16,772 nucleotides of DNA from JAJRXR01 sp041402005 (GCA_041402005.1 JAWKTB010000011.1:1-16772); one strand, 5' to 3'. Positions 1 to 7,479 are shown, numbered from the stretch's first letter. Notes: generated by a model from the letters alone, not told the origin. Made by a program: numbers and translations.

Positions 1-518
1 TACCCCGTCCGCTCGCCCGCCATGTTGTTGATCGAGGGGATGTTCAGCACGTCCGTCGCCTTTTTCAGTTCGCCCGCCATCCGACGACTCGTCGCCGGCA
101 CCCGGGGCGCCTCGAACCAGTACCGCCCCGGATCGATCGCGTAGAACAGGATGTCGTCGTGCTTTCGCGCGAACCGCCTGGGCGAGGAGCCCCCGAGCCC
201 GTACGCCCAGACGAGGTGATTCACGAACCGGTCGGCGCCGAGCAGCTCGTCGAGCAGCAGGCGGGCGTGGTGGCTCGTCCGCCAATCGACGTGCAGCAGC
301 ACCGAGGCGGTCGGCTTGAGCTTGGGCAGCGTCGCCACCAGCCGCTCGCGGAGCCACGCGAGCCAGTCGGCGGTGGTGGGCCAGGCGTCGTCGTACGCGC
401 CCGCCGCCCCGGACTGGGCCCGCCCCGTATTGAACGGCGGGTCCGCGTAGAGCAGGTCCACCGACCCGTCGTCGAGGGCGCGCACGAACCCGTGCCAGTC
501 GGCTTGCTGAACGAGCAT
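1..518 (-). CDS. DNA methyltransferase, N4/N6 amino type (partial, 3' end outside window)
   Basis: About 172 residues from an ATG at 518 running off the left edge. The translation starts MLVQQADWHGFVRAL and has the amino-methyltransferase motif IV as ADPPFNTG near residues 26-33. Later it reads NHLVWAYG, RRFARKHDDILFY and, at the edge, NIPSINNMAGERTGY, the stretch that in this family leads into PTQKP. Motif IV at the N-terminus, before any FxGxG SAM-binding motif, fits the beta-type order (catalytic part, recognition domain, then SAM-binding part). It should methylate adenine-N6 or cytosine-N4 in a specific DNA site. No restriction enzyme gene is visible to its right, so it may be a solitary methylase or have a partner to the left. 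There is no clear Shine-Dalgarno before the ATG. The family is secure; target base and specificity cannot be read. Confidence 0.85.
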   Translation of the reverse strand, partial: MLVQQADWHGFVRALDDGSVDLLYADPPFNTGRAQSGAAGAYDDAWPTTADWLAWLRERLVATLPKLKPTASVLLHVDWRTSHHARLLLDELLGADRFVNHLVWAYGLGGSSPRRFARKHDDILFYAIDPGRYWFEAPRVPATSRRMAGELKKATDVLNIPSINNMAGERTG

Positions 519-590
519 GGCGGAGTGTACCGCGATCCCCGCCGCATTCGTCCCGACCTTGCGGCTGATCACCCTGCCGGTGGGGGCACT

Positions 591-959
591 CTATATCAAG
601 TAGAGGCAGTCGCCCGAGCCGACAGACTGGATCATCACACACTCATACCGCGGATCATCGGCAAAAAGCTCGAGCGTCGCCCCGGAGGAAAACTCGAGAA
701 CGATCGACGGGTCATCGGTGACGGACCACCCCGTGAGCGCATCGCCGAGTAGGACGGTGGCGAGAAGAGGAATCGGAACCGTCTCCGCGCGTCCCCAGAC
801 CTCGGTGCGTCCGTCTGGAAGCAACAGCGAGTAACCGGACTCGATTCTGACATTGAACTGATCGAGGTGCAGGTAGGTACAGTGCTGATCGACCCCGAGG
901 TATGTGACCGTGTTCCCAACCAGCGGGCTCAGGTCGAAGTCTGGCGGGATCGGGTACAT
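591..959 (-). CDS. Small DUF6188-like protein of unknown function
   Basis: A protein of about 122 residues (MYPIPPDFDLSPLVGNTVTYL...) without signal peptide or membrane segment. It alternates short beta-type stretches such as VLEFSSGATLELF with a conserved-looking DDPRYECVMI. This two-repeat beta pattern, with an LVG near the start and a Y-E near the end, resembles the small DUF6188 family; I recognise it by pattern only. The ATG at 959 lies 2 bases after the stop of the UDP-glucose dehydrogenase gene. A GTG at 965 would overlap that stop as GTGA. Either start implies translational coupling, so the two are likely one operon. Its composition looks somewhat less GC-rich than the neighbour, which could indicate a later arrival. 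No function can be assigned. Confidence 0.7.
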   Translation of the reverse strand: MYPIPPDFDLSPLVGNTVTYLGVDQHCTYLHLDQFNVRIESGYSLLLPDGRTEVWGRAETVPIPLLATVLLGDALTGWSVTDDPSIVLEFSSGATLELFADDPRYECVMIQSVGSGDCLYLI

Positions 960-961
960 GC

Positions 962-2305
962 TCACACCGGCTTGACGGCCTCACGCCCCACCGAGTAGTA
1001 GTGGAAGCCCATCTCGCCCAGCGCCTGGCGGCGGTACAGGTTCCGCCCGTCGAAGATCACGCGCCCACGCATCACCGACGCGAGCTTGTCGAAGTCCGGG
1101 CTCTTGAACTCGTCCCAGTCGGTCGAGATCACCAGCGCGTCCGCGCCCCGGCAGCACTCGTACATGTCGTGGCAGAGCTGGATCGTCGGCGCTTCCTTCT
1201 TGACATTGTCCATCGCGACGGGATCGAACCCGGTGACCTTGCACCCGTAGCCCAGGGCCTTGCGGGCGATCGTCAGGGCGGGCGCCTCGCGGATGTCGTC
1301 GGTGCGGGGCTTGAAGGCCAGGCCCCAGAAGGCGATGTGCTTGCCCGTCAGGCCCGCCTCGCCCCCGAAGTGCCCGAGGATCTTCTTGAAGAAGAGCTCG
1401 CGCTGGCGCTGGTTGGTGTCGTGGACGGCACGCGAGACGTCGGTCTTGATGCCCGTCTTCTCGCCCATCATGATGCAGGCGAGGGTGTCCTTGGGGAAGC
1501 AGGAACCGCCGTAGCCGAGCCCCGGGTACAGGAAGGCGTTGCCGATGCGGCTGTCGGAGCACATGCCCTCGCGGACCTTGTTGATGTTGGCGCCGTAGGC
1601 CTCGCAGAGGTTGGCCATCTCGTTGATGAACGAGATCTTGGTCGCCAGGAAGTTGTTCGAGGCGTACTTGACCATCTCGGCGCTGGGCACGTCCATGATG
1701 TAGATCGGGCGCCCGTTGCGGACGAAGGGATCGTAGAGGTCGCGGAACAGCTCCGCGGTCCGCTCGTCCTCGACGCCGACGACGACGCGGTCCGGCTTGT
1801 TGAAGTCGTTGATCGCGTCGCCTTCCTTCAGGAACTCAGGATTGTCGGCGACCGAGAACGGGATCTCCGGGCCCACCTGCGAGCGGATCCGGTCACGCAC
1901 GTAGAACGTCGTCCCGACGGGGACGGTGGACTTGACGACGACGACCTTCGGCTTCTGGTTGGGCCCCAGGGTCTTCATGACCCGGGCGATGTCGTCGCAC
2001 GCCGAATCGACGTACTTGAGGTCCGTGTGCCCACGCTCGTCGGAGGGGGTGCCGACGCAGATGAAGACCATGTCGGCGTCGCGGTAGGCCTCGGTCTTGT
2101 CGAGGGTGTAGTGAAGACGCCCGGCCGCGTTGTTCTTCTCCATCAGCTCGGTCAGCCCCGGCTCGTAGATCGGGCAGATGTTCCGCTTCAGCTTCTCGAT
2201 CTTCTCGTCGTCCACGTCCAGGCAGGTGACGTCGTTGCCGGTGTTGGCCAGGCAGACGCCCGTGACGAGCCCGACGTACCCGGTGCCGACCATCGTGAGC
2301 TTCAT
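962..2305 (-). CDS. ugd: UDP-glucose 6-dehydrogenase
   Basis: A protein of 447 residues in the usual size range for UDP-glucose/GDP-mannose dehydrogenases. It oxidises UDP-glucose to UDP-glucuronate in two NAD+-dependent steps in the cytoplasm, supplying acidic sugars for polysaccharides. Visible motifs: the Rossmann GTGYVG at residues 7-12, ICVGTP at 82-87, KSTVPVGT at 125-132, NPEFLKEG at 155-162, the substrate and dimer helix with K213 and N217, the catalytic cysteine C269 in YGGSCFPKD, and the C-terminal domain starting at FWGLAFKPRTDDIREAP. The ATG at 2305 is preceded by AGAGGA at Shine-Dalgarno distance; the longer open frame upstream to 2479 is low-complexity intergenic DNA. It is followed without a gap by the DUF6188-like gene. 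Confidence 0.96.
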   Translation of the reverse strand: MKLTMVGTGYVGLVTGVCLANTGNDVTCLDVDDEKIEKLKRNICPIYEPGLTELMEKNNAAGRLHYTLDKTEAYRDADMVFICVGTPSDERGHTDLKYVDSACDDIARVMKTLGPNQKPKVVVVKSTVPVGTTFYVRDRIRSQVGPEIPFSVADNPEFLKEGDAINDFNKPDRVVVGVEDERTAELFRDLYDPFVRNGRPIYIMDVPSAEMVKYASNNFLATKISFINEMANLCEAYGANINKVREGMCSDSRIGNAFLYPGLGYGGSCFPKDTLACIMMGEKTGIKTDVSRAVHDTNQRQRELFFKKILGHFGGEAGLTGKHIAFWGLAFKPRTDDIREAPALTIARKALGYGCKVTGFDPVAMDNVKKEAPTIQLCHDMYECCRGADALVISTDWDEFKSPDFDKLASVMRGRVIFDGRNLYRRQALGEMGFHYYSVGREAVKPV

Positions 2306-2529
2306 GTCTTCGTCCTCTGTCTCATGAGGGGAGGGCGGGGCCCCTCTCGCCTCGGAGTGAGGGGGAGGGGATCGTAGGGCCATATCGGCCCGGCGCGGGC
2401 CCCGCTGCAGCGTCAGGCGCCGGTCCGGGCTCGATCGCGCCCACGACCCGATTACGCCCGGATAACGTCGCTGGTTCAACCCACGCGACGCCTGGCGCCC
2501 TCGGATCGAGCCGCTACACTCCCGCCCCG
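2306..2529. promoter_or_regulatory. Divergent promoter region between ugd and the methyltransferase gene
   Basis: A 224-base spacer between two divergent genes, so it must hold both promoters. A G/C-rich hairpin, GAGGGG paired with CCCCTC, lies around 2325-2343 in the ugd leader. I see no convincing -35/-10 pair and no known operator. Confidence 0.4.
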
Positions 2530-3444
2530 ATGACCACCATGACCACCCAGCCGCCAGCGTCGATGTTCGAGCCCGCGCCCGAGCCCAAGCGAGTCACGCG
2601 TGTCTCCGGGCGGACGAAGAAGAAGGCCCGCAAGGGCGCCTTCACCGCCGCCACCGCGGACATCCACGAGCTCTACCAGCTCGCCGTCCAGCACGTCGAG
2701 TCGGAGATCGACTTCGTCGACGAGCAGTTCGAGAAGATCCGGGGACGCAGGGCCTCGCTCCTCCGCGAGGACTTCTGCGGCACCGGCAACACCGCCTGCG
2801 AGTGGGTCCGCCGACGCAAGACCAACCGGGCCATCGGCCTGGACATCGACCAGCCCACCCTCGACTGGGGCATCGAGCACAACGTCGCCCCCCTCAAGCC
2901 CGAGCAGCGCCAGCGCGTCCAGCTCCTGAACCGGAACGTCCTGAAGCCCGGCGACGCCGTCGACGTCGACGTCGTCCTGGCCATGAACTTTTCCTACTGG
3001 CTCTTCATGACCCGCGACGCGATGCGCGGCTACTTCGAGAGTGTCCGGCGTTCCCTGGGCAGCGACGGCGTCTTCTTCCTCGATTTCTACGGCGGGTATG
3101 AGGCCGGGCGCGAGATGACCGAGGAGCGTGAGATCGACGAGGGCGCCAAGTCCTTCATCTACATCTGGGACCAGCACCGCTACGACCCCATCTCCGGTCA
3201 TATGCAGTGCTTCATCCACTTCAAGTTCCCGGACAAGACCAAGATCAAGCACGCCTTCGCCTACAACTGGCGCCTCTGGACCCTGCCCGAGATCCAGGAG
3301 CTGCTCGCCGAGGCCGGCTTCAAGAAGGTCACCATCTTCTGGGAGGGCGCCGACGAGGACGGCGAGGGCAACGGCGAGTTCGAGCCCGTCACCAAGGGCG
3401 ACGCCGACCCCGCCTTCATCTGCTACCTCGTCGCCGAGAAGTAG
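2530..3444 (+). CDS. Class I SAM-dependent methyltransferase (first of two paralogues)
   Basis: A protein of 304 residues with a basic, disordered N-terminus (GRTKKKARKG, 27-36), then a Rossmann methyltransferase core. Motif I appears as REDFCGTGNTACEWV at 79-93, an unusual version of the glycine loop. The acidic end of strand 2 is GLDIDQPTLDW (103-113), followed by VLAMNFSYW near 149-157 and a strand-5 region with FFLDFYGGYEA near 182-192. The C-terminal half has HAFAYNWRLWTLPEIQELLAEAGF (241-264). The same blocks occur in the same order in the minus-strand gene at 15183-15959, so the two are paralogues. The substrate is unknown; the YDP-SGH and IHFKF stretches, shared in part with the second copy, are probably substrate-facing. 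ATG codons at 2539 and 2563 are alternative starts. The next gene starts 43 bases after the stop, so the two may be co-transcribed. Confidence 0.85.
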   Translation: MTTMTTQPPASMFEPAPEPKRVTRVSGRTKKKARKGAFTAATADIHELYQLAVQHVESEIDFVDEQFEKIRGRRASLLREDFCGTGNTACEWVRRRKTNRAIGLDIDQPTLDWGIEHNVAPLKPEQRQRVQLLNRNVLKPGDAVDVDVVLAMNFSYWLFMTRDAMRGYFESVRRSLGSDGVFFLDFYGGYEAGREMTEEREIDEGAKSFIYIWDQHRYDPISGHMQCFIHFKFPDKTKIKHAFAYNWRLWTLPEIQELLAEAGFKKVTIFWEGADEDGEGNGEFEPVTKGDADPAFICYLVAEK

Positions 3445-3487
3445 CCCGACGGGCGGTAGCTGTTCACGAGAGGGCATACGATCGTGC

Positions 3488-4510
3488 ATGCGCGGCGTGC
3501 TCGACCTGCCCGACCACCTCCTGCCCGTCCAAGAGCGGATCTCCTCCGCCCTGGCCCGCGTCGAGGAGGCCTTCGACCGCCAGCTCGCCTCGGACCTCGC
3601 CCCGGTCGCCGAGCTCTGTGCCCACGTCGAGCGATACCGGGGCAAGATGCTCCGCCCGGTGCTCGCGATCCTCTGTGGCGAGGCCGCCTCGCCCGAGCCG
3701 GACGAGAACCCCGTCGCCGACGAGCTGATCCGCCTGGCCGCCGTCTGCGAGATGGTGCACATGGCGACGCTCGTGCATGACGACGTGCTCGACGAGGCCG
3801 AGGTCCGCCGTCGGGGGGCGACCATCAACCACCTCCGGGGCAACGAGGCCGCGGTCATTCTGGGCGACTACCTCATCGCCGGCGCTTATGCCCTGTGCGC
3901 CTCGATCGGACGCACGGAGCTGGACCAACGCATCGCCCGGGTCTCCATGGACGTCTGCGCGGGCGAGCTCCTCCAGCTCCATCACGGCGACGACTGGGCT
4001 CTCGACGAGGCCACCTACTTCGAGATCGTGGGACGCAAGACCGGCGCCCTCATCGGCGTCGCCTGCGAGCTCGGCGCCCTCGTGGGCGGCGCGGATCCCC
4101 GCCTCGCCTCCGCACTCTTCGACGCCGGCGTCGACCTCGGGGTCGCTTTCCAGATCCGTGACGACCTGCTCGACCTGACCGGCCTCGAAGCCGCCGTCGG
4201 CAAGAGCGTCGGCAAGGACCTCGAGAAGGGCAAGCCCACCCTGCCGGTCATTCATCACCTCGCCTCGCTCGAGGGCTCCAGACGCGACGAGATGCTCGAA
4301 CTCCTCTGCCGTGGCGCCCACCCCGAGAACGACGAGGCGAGGGCGAGGGTGCTCGAGGGCGTGCGTGCCACGGGCTCGATCGAGTACGCCGAACGCATCG
4401 GCGCCGAGCGCGTCGAGCGGGCCCGCCAGACGATCGGGCGTCTCGCGCCGTCATCGGCGAGAGAGCTGCTCGACCACCTGGCCCTCGCCGTCCTCGACCG
4501 CACGTATTAG
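3488..4510 (+). CDS. Long-chain trans-polyprenyl diphosphate synthase
   Basis: A protein of 340 residues. It condenses isopentenyl diphosphate units onto an allylic primer to build the isoprenoid tail of a respiratory quinone or a similar lipid. Family marks: RGKMLRP at 51-57 (substrate-binding basic motif), the first aspartate-rich motif DDVLD at 98-102 within LVHDDVLDEAEVRRRG, GDYL at 127-130, KTGALI at 184-189, the second aspartate-rich motif DDLLD at 225-229, and GKDLEKGKPTLP just after it. Having no bulky residue immediately before the first DDxxD fits medium- or long-chain products (octaprenyl or heptaprenyl type), but chain length cannot be fixed from sequence. The ATG at 3488 is the first that gives the normal N-terminus; the frame is open further upstream only because it shadows the methyltransferase gene. 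Confidence 0.93.
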   Translation: MRGVLDLPDHLLPVQERISSALARVEEAFDRQLASDLAPVAELCAHVERYRGKMLRPVLAILCGEAASPEPDENPVADELIRLAAVCEMVHMATLVHDDVLDEAEVRRRGATINHLRGNEAAVILGDYLIAGAYALCASIGRTELDQRIARVSMDVCAGELLQLHHGDDWALDEATYFEIVGRKTGALIGVACELGALVGGADPRLASALFDAGVDLGVAFQIRDDLLDLTGLEAAVGKSVGKDLEKGKPTLPVIHHLASLEGSRRDEMLELLCRGAHPENDEARARVLEGVRATGSIEYAERIGAERVERARQTIGRLAPSSARELLDHLALAVLDRTY

Positions 4511-4518
4511 CGCGAATC

Positions 4519-4573
4519 AAAAACGGACGCCGCCCGGGCGGGCAAGGGGGGGGAGCCACACCCGAGCGGCGTC
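4519..4573 (-). terminator. Intrinsic terminator for the minus-strand PEP-CTERM gene
   Basis: Read on the minus strand, GACGCCGCTCGGG (4573-4561) can pair with CCCGGGCGGCGTC (4538-4526) in a 13-bp stem with one G-U pair. TTTTT follows two bases later (4523-4519). It lies 22 bases beyond the stop at 4596, in the convergent gap with the polyprenyl synthase gene, so the hairpin may also slow transcription from the left. The plus strand has no T-run. Confidence 0.8.
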
Positions 4574-4595
4574 ACGACCTTTCGGCGCCCACACT

Positions 4596-5242
4596 CTATC
4601 GGCGCCGACGACCAAAAATCGCCATCCCAGCGAACACCGGCGCCAATGTCCCAGGCGCGGGCGTCGTCGAAACATTATCCAGGTCGAAGCTCACAAAGCT
4701 ACCCGTCGGCAACCCAGCCGGGGGAAGTACCAGCACCTGGAGATTCCCCACCGACCCCATCACGCCCGCGAAAAACCCAAATCCGGGGGGACCCTCCGGA
4801 ATGTAGAACGGGCTGTCCGGGTCGAGCGAGAACGTCAGCGTTGCCCACTCCCCGCCCGCGACGGGCGTCGGGGAGAGCAGAACGAACGCCGGCGAGTTCC
4901 CGCTGGTCGCCACGCGGAGCGCGAAGCTGAGGGCGACCTCGGAATCGTGGCGGATGTCGAACGTGACGGTGTCCAGCCCCGACGTCAGGTAGTCCCCGAC
5001 GAAGGCGTCTCCGGAAGCATCTGCGTCGTCATGCCCCCGGAACAGGGTGAGCCCGAACTCCCCCGCGGTCGAGACGTCGGCGCTGGCGGAGATGTACCCC
5101 GCCGGGTTGAAGGTGGGGGGGTTGAACGAGCCGTTGAGCCAGTTGGCGTCGCCGTCGGTGAACGTCTCGGTGTACGGGCCGACGCCGGCGAGGGCGAGCC
5201 GCTCGCGGCAGCCAGGGCCACGATCATGCTCGCGATACGCAT
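4596..5242 (-). CDS. Exported PEP-CTERM-type protein with apparent frameshift in the signal peptide
   Basis: Most of the protein is one frame from about 5210 to 4596. It begins ALAGVGPYTETFTDGDANWLN, has beta-sandwich-like blocks (FRGHDDADASGDAFVGDYL, TVTFDIRHDSEVALSFALRV) and ends PAPGTLAPVFAGMAIFGRRRR. That tail is a PEP-CTERM-like sorting signal: a P-x-P type motif, a short hydrophobic helix and an arginine cluster, read by an exosortase. The matching signal-peptide start, MRIASMIVALAAA, lies in another frame from the ATG at 5242, with a well-placed GGAGAG four bases before it. The continuous main frame instead starts at 5261 with a charged, non-signal sequence (MLIGEIDAYREHDRG). A single-base change around 5205-5225 would join the two. 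It may be a real mutation or a sequence error. It follows the dockerin-protein gene by 52 bases on the same strand. Confidence 0.7.
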
Positions 5243-5294
5243 CGATCTCTCCAATCAGCAAGAGGACAATGGGACGGCGTCCTGTCCAGCGATC

Positions 5295-6338
5295 TCAGCC
5301 GCCACTCGCCTCCGCGAAGGCGACCAGGAAGGCCAGGACGTCAGAGAAATCCAGCCCGCACGGGGGCGCCAGGTCGGCCGCGGGGCTCCCCGCGCCGAAG
5401 TCCGTCAGGAAAGCCAGCACGTCTGAGAAGTCCGCCCCCCCCAGCCCGTCGTAGTTCCCGGGCGACCCGACGCGGACCGTCAGCTCCAGCGTCGGCGTCT
5501 GGCCGAGCAACTGGGCGATCACGTTGTCACGGGTCTTGAAGAACGGGTAGAGGACGTCGCCGGTGCCGCCGCCGGGTCCGCCGGTCGCCAGGTGCATTGA
5601 ACTGACCGCCAGGTTCAGACGCCCGTCGTGGAGCGACCGACGCACGAAGGCGATCCCCTCCGCGTCGCACAGGTCGAAGTCGATCGTCACGACGCTCTCG
5701 GCGGGCACGAGGTCCCCCAGCGCCACGCCGTCGATCACGCCCACGCCCAGGGGACGCGGGTCGAACCGCTCCTTGACGTTGTTCGAGACGTCGTAGGCGA
5801 CGCCCGCGTCGAAGTTCGCGGCGAAGATGTTGCGGGCGCCCTGCGCCGGATCGGCGACCGGAGTCCCCCCGAAGGGCGACGTCTCGACCCAGTTGAACAC
5901 GTCGAACCCGTTGCGGTACCCGACGCCGAAGAGCGAGATCGCCCGACCTGGGTCCGCGTCGGCGAGGGCGTCGGGGTCGTTCTCCGCGAGGAACGTGCGG
6001 TAGGAGTCGGGCGTCGTGTCGTACCGGAACTCGAGGTCGTTGTCGACGACGAGCGTGAGACGGGCGCCGATCACCTGGTATTCGCCCGCGTCCAGGCCCG
6101 CGACGATCTCGGGCGACGTGTCGAACGAGAGGATGTACTGGGCGTCCCGGTCGTCGAACCCGGGCCCCTCGGCCGCCGCCGAGAACGTCGACGCGATCGC
6201 CCGTGTCCCCGGCGTGCCGTTGAACGGGTACTCCCAGCGGTCGCCATCGGGGGTGTCGGCGGCGAAATGGACGACCTGCGCGCGAGCCGCGGCGCTGGTC
6301 AGGACGAGGGCGCCGGCAACGCAAGCTGTTGTCTTCAC
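5295..6338 (-). CDS. Secreted protein with GC-type dockerin tail
   Basis: A protein of 347 residues starting at a GTG at 6338, with GGAGGT seven bases upstream. Residues 1-20 (MKTTACVAGALVLTSAAARA) form a classic Sec signal peptide with an A-R-A cleavage site before QVV. Residues 21 to about 290 are a beta-rich exported region I do not recognise. Residues about 302-347 hold two copies of a DFSDVLAFL unit separated by a D-and-P-rich linker with a single cysteine (APPCGLDFSDVLAFL), the pattern of the GC-type dockerin tails described in planctomycetes, likely used for surface attachment or assembly. It is divergent from the pseudopilin gene across a Fur-like palindrome and is probably co-transcribed with the PEP-CTERM gene. 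The function of the body is unknown. Confidence 0.83.
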   Translation of the reverse strand: MKTTACVAGALVLTSAAARAQVVHFAADTPDGDRWEYPFNGTPGTRAIASTFSAAAEGPGFDDRDAQYILSFDTSPEIVAGLDAGEYQVIGARLTLVVDNDLEFRYDTTPDSYRTFLAENDPDALADADPGRAISLFGVGYRNGFDVFNWVETSPFGGTPVADPAQGARNIFAANFDAGVAYDVSNNVKERFDPRPLGVGVIDGVALGDLVPAESVVTIDFDLCDAEGIAFVRRSLHDGRLNLAVSSMHLATGGPGGGTGDVLYPFFKTRDNVIAQLLGQTPTLELTVRVGSPGNYDGLGGADFSDVLAFLTDFGAGSPAADLAPPCGLDFSDVLAFLVAFAEASGG

Positions 6339-6379
6339 TTGGGTAACCTCCGCCTCCGGGCGGGCGAGCGTGGGGACTG

Positions 6380-6418
6380 GTTCCTGCCGGGCTGGACACA
6401 GTCCGGGCGGGCAGGAAC
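6380..6418. repeat. Large imperfect hairpin in the divergent promoter region
   Basis: GTTCCTGCC (6380-6388) and GGCAGGAAC (6410-6418) form a perfect 9-bp outer stem. GGAC and GTCC form an inner stem around ACA, with a mismatched internal loop between. No T-run follows, so it is not a standard terminator. It lies about 40 bases upstream of the dockerin-protein start and 87 bases upstream of the pseudopilin start, and could be a second operator or a leader structure. Confidence 0.6.
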
Positions 6419-6429
6419 AATGGGTGAGT

Positions 6430-6448
6430 ATTGAGACTGAGTCTCAAT
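6430..6448. promoter_or_regulatory. Fur-like operator, perfect 9-1-9 palindrome
   Basis: ATTGAGACTGAGTCTCAAT is a perfect 9-1-9 inverted repeat. Its core TGAGACT-G-AGTCTCA matches the Fur 7-1-7 consensus (TGATAAT-N-ATTATCA) at 10 of 14 positions, and TGAGA half-sites are common variants of Fur boxes. It stands out as an AT-rich island in GC-rich DNA between two divergent genes, 91 bases from the dockerin-protein start and 56 from the chosen pseudopilin start. I infer a Fur-family repressor site that may serve both promoters; another regulator with a palindromic site cannot be excluded. Confidence 0.6.
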
Positions 6449-6504
6449 CGCGTCAAGGGCCCCGCGAGGAAAATCCTCAGGGCCAGGGCGGAGGGCTTCC
6501 CAGG

Positions 6505-7425
6505 GTGCCAGCTTCGTGTTGTCACACATCCCGACGACGCGCCTTCACGCTCATCGAGCTGCTGGTCGTCATCGCGATCATCGCGACGCTGATTGGGATC
6601 CTGCTCCCGGCCCTCGCGTCGGCGAGGGGCTCGGCGCGCCAGGCGAAGGAGCTTGCTTCGGCGCAGCAGCTCATGATCGCGTACTCGATGTACGCCGACG
6701 ACTCGGACGACGCGTTGCTGGTCGGGTACGCCGCGCGGGGGCACGTGACGGGGCGGGACGCGCCCCGGTTCGACTGGGGCGAGCCGGTGGGGGGCCAGTC
6801 CCCCGACGCGCAGGGCTGGGAGATGCGCAAGCGCTACCCCTGGCGCCTCGCGCCCTGGTTCGACTACGACTGGTCGGGGATGTACGACGACGCGGAACGC
6901 CTGGCCGCGGCCCGCCTCTCGCGCGACGAGCGCTACGGGTACCTGGTCAGCGCGTACCCGTCCTTCGGCGTGAACTCCTATTTCGTCGGGGGCGACGCGG
7001 GGCCCGACTCGTACACATTCGAGAGCAGCGGCGGGCGGAACGTTCAGGGGCAGCGGCTCTTCGGCGACTTCTTCTGCCGCAGGCTCAGCTGCATTCGCCG
7101 CCCTGACGCGATCCTGGCCTTCGCGAGCGCCCGGGCGCACGACACCTCCGCATCGACAGGCGATGCGCACCCCGAGGGGTACTTCAAGGTCACGCCGCCC
7201 CGCTTCATCTCGACGCAGGGTCGCCTGTGGGCGGAGGAGTACGACGCGGACGCCGAGCCCGGGCCCAACTCGGGCTTCGTCTCGCTCCGCCACAGCGGGC
7301 GGGCGATCACGGCGATGCTCGACGGGCACGCCGGCGCGATGGGCTGGGACGAGATCGGCGACATGCGCCACTGGGCCGACCAGGCGGACGCGCCGGACTG
7401 GTCGTTGACGCCGAACCTGCCCTGA
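6505..7425 (+). CDS. Pseudopilin-like protein with H-X9-DG C-terminus
   Basis: A protein of 306 residues from a GTG at 6505, with GGAGGG about 10 bases upstream. The type IV prepilin leader is short and basic: SRRRA then FTLIELLVVIAIIATLIGILLPAL from residue 14, with the glutamate at +5 (E18) needed for processing and methylation. The usual glycine before the cleavage point is an alanine. The exported body is rich in D, Y and W. The C-terminus has H263 and D273-G274 separated by exactly nine residues (RHSGRAITAMLDGHAG), the H-X9-DG signature of the large planctomycete pseudopilin family. These are thought to be processed by prepilin peptidase and act in type II secretion-like assemblies; individual roles are unknown. 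A GTG at 6424 would put the Fur-like palindrome inside the gene, so the downstream start is preferred. A repeat cluster follows the stop. Confidence 0.85.
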   Translation: MPASCCHTSRRRAFTLIELLVVIAIIATLIGILLPALASARGSARQAKELASAQQLMIAYSMYADDSDDALLVGYAARGHVTGRDAPRFDWGEPVGGQSPDAQGWEMRKRYPWRLAPWFDYDWSGMYDDAERLAAARLSRDERYGYLVSAYPSFGVNSYFVGGDAGPDSYTFESSGGRNVQGQRLFGDFFCRRLSCIRRPDAILAFASARAHDTSASTGDAHPEGYFKVTPPRFISTQGRLWAEEYDADAEPGPNSGFVSLRHSGRAITAMLDGHAGAMGWDEIGDMRHWADQADAPDWSLTPNLP

Positions 7426-7438
7426 CCGAGTCCTGCGA

Positions 7439-7460
7439 GCCCGGAGCGTGAGCGACGGGT
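7439..7460 (-). repeat. REP-type repeat copy 1
   Basis: GCCCGGAGCGTGAGCGACGGGT is the reverse complement of the ACCCGTCGCTTACGCTCCGGGC-type repeat seen at several places in this window. It starts 14 bases after the pseudopilin stop. Confidence 0.8.
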
Positions 7461-7479
7461 ACTCCCCCGAGTTCTACGA

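Noticed and set aside
1001..2377. Long open frame on the plus strand across ugd (458 codons)
   Set aside because: It is antisense to a clear UDP-glucose dehydrogenase and its translation is low-complexity V/L/D/G-rich, the usual shadow in GC-rich DNA.
2476..3858. Long minus-strand open frame across the methyltransferase and prenyl synthase genes
   Set aside because: It is antisense to two well-supported genes, spans their boundary and has no recognisable domain.
5527..7371. 614-codon minus-strand open frame over the dockerin gene, promoter region and pseudopilin gene
   Set aside because: The product is arginine-rich low-complexity sequence; the genes it shadows have signal peptides and family motifs.
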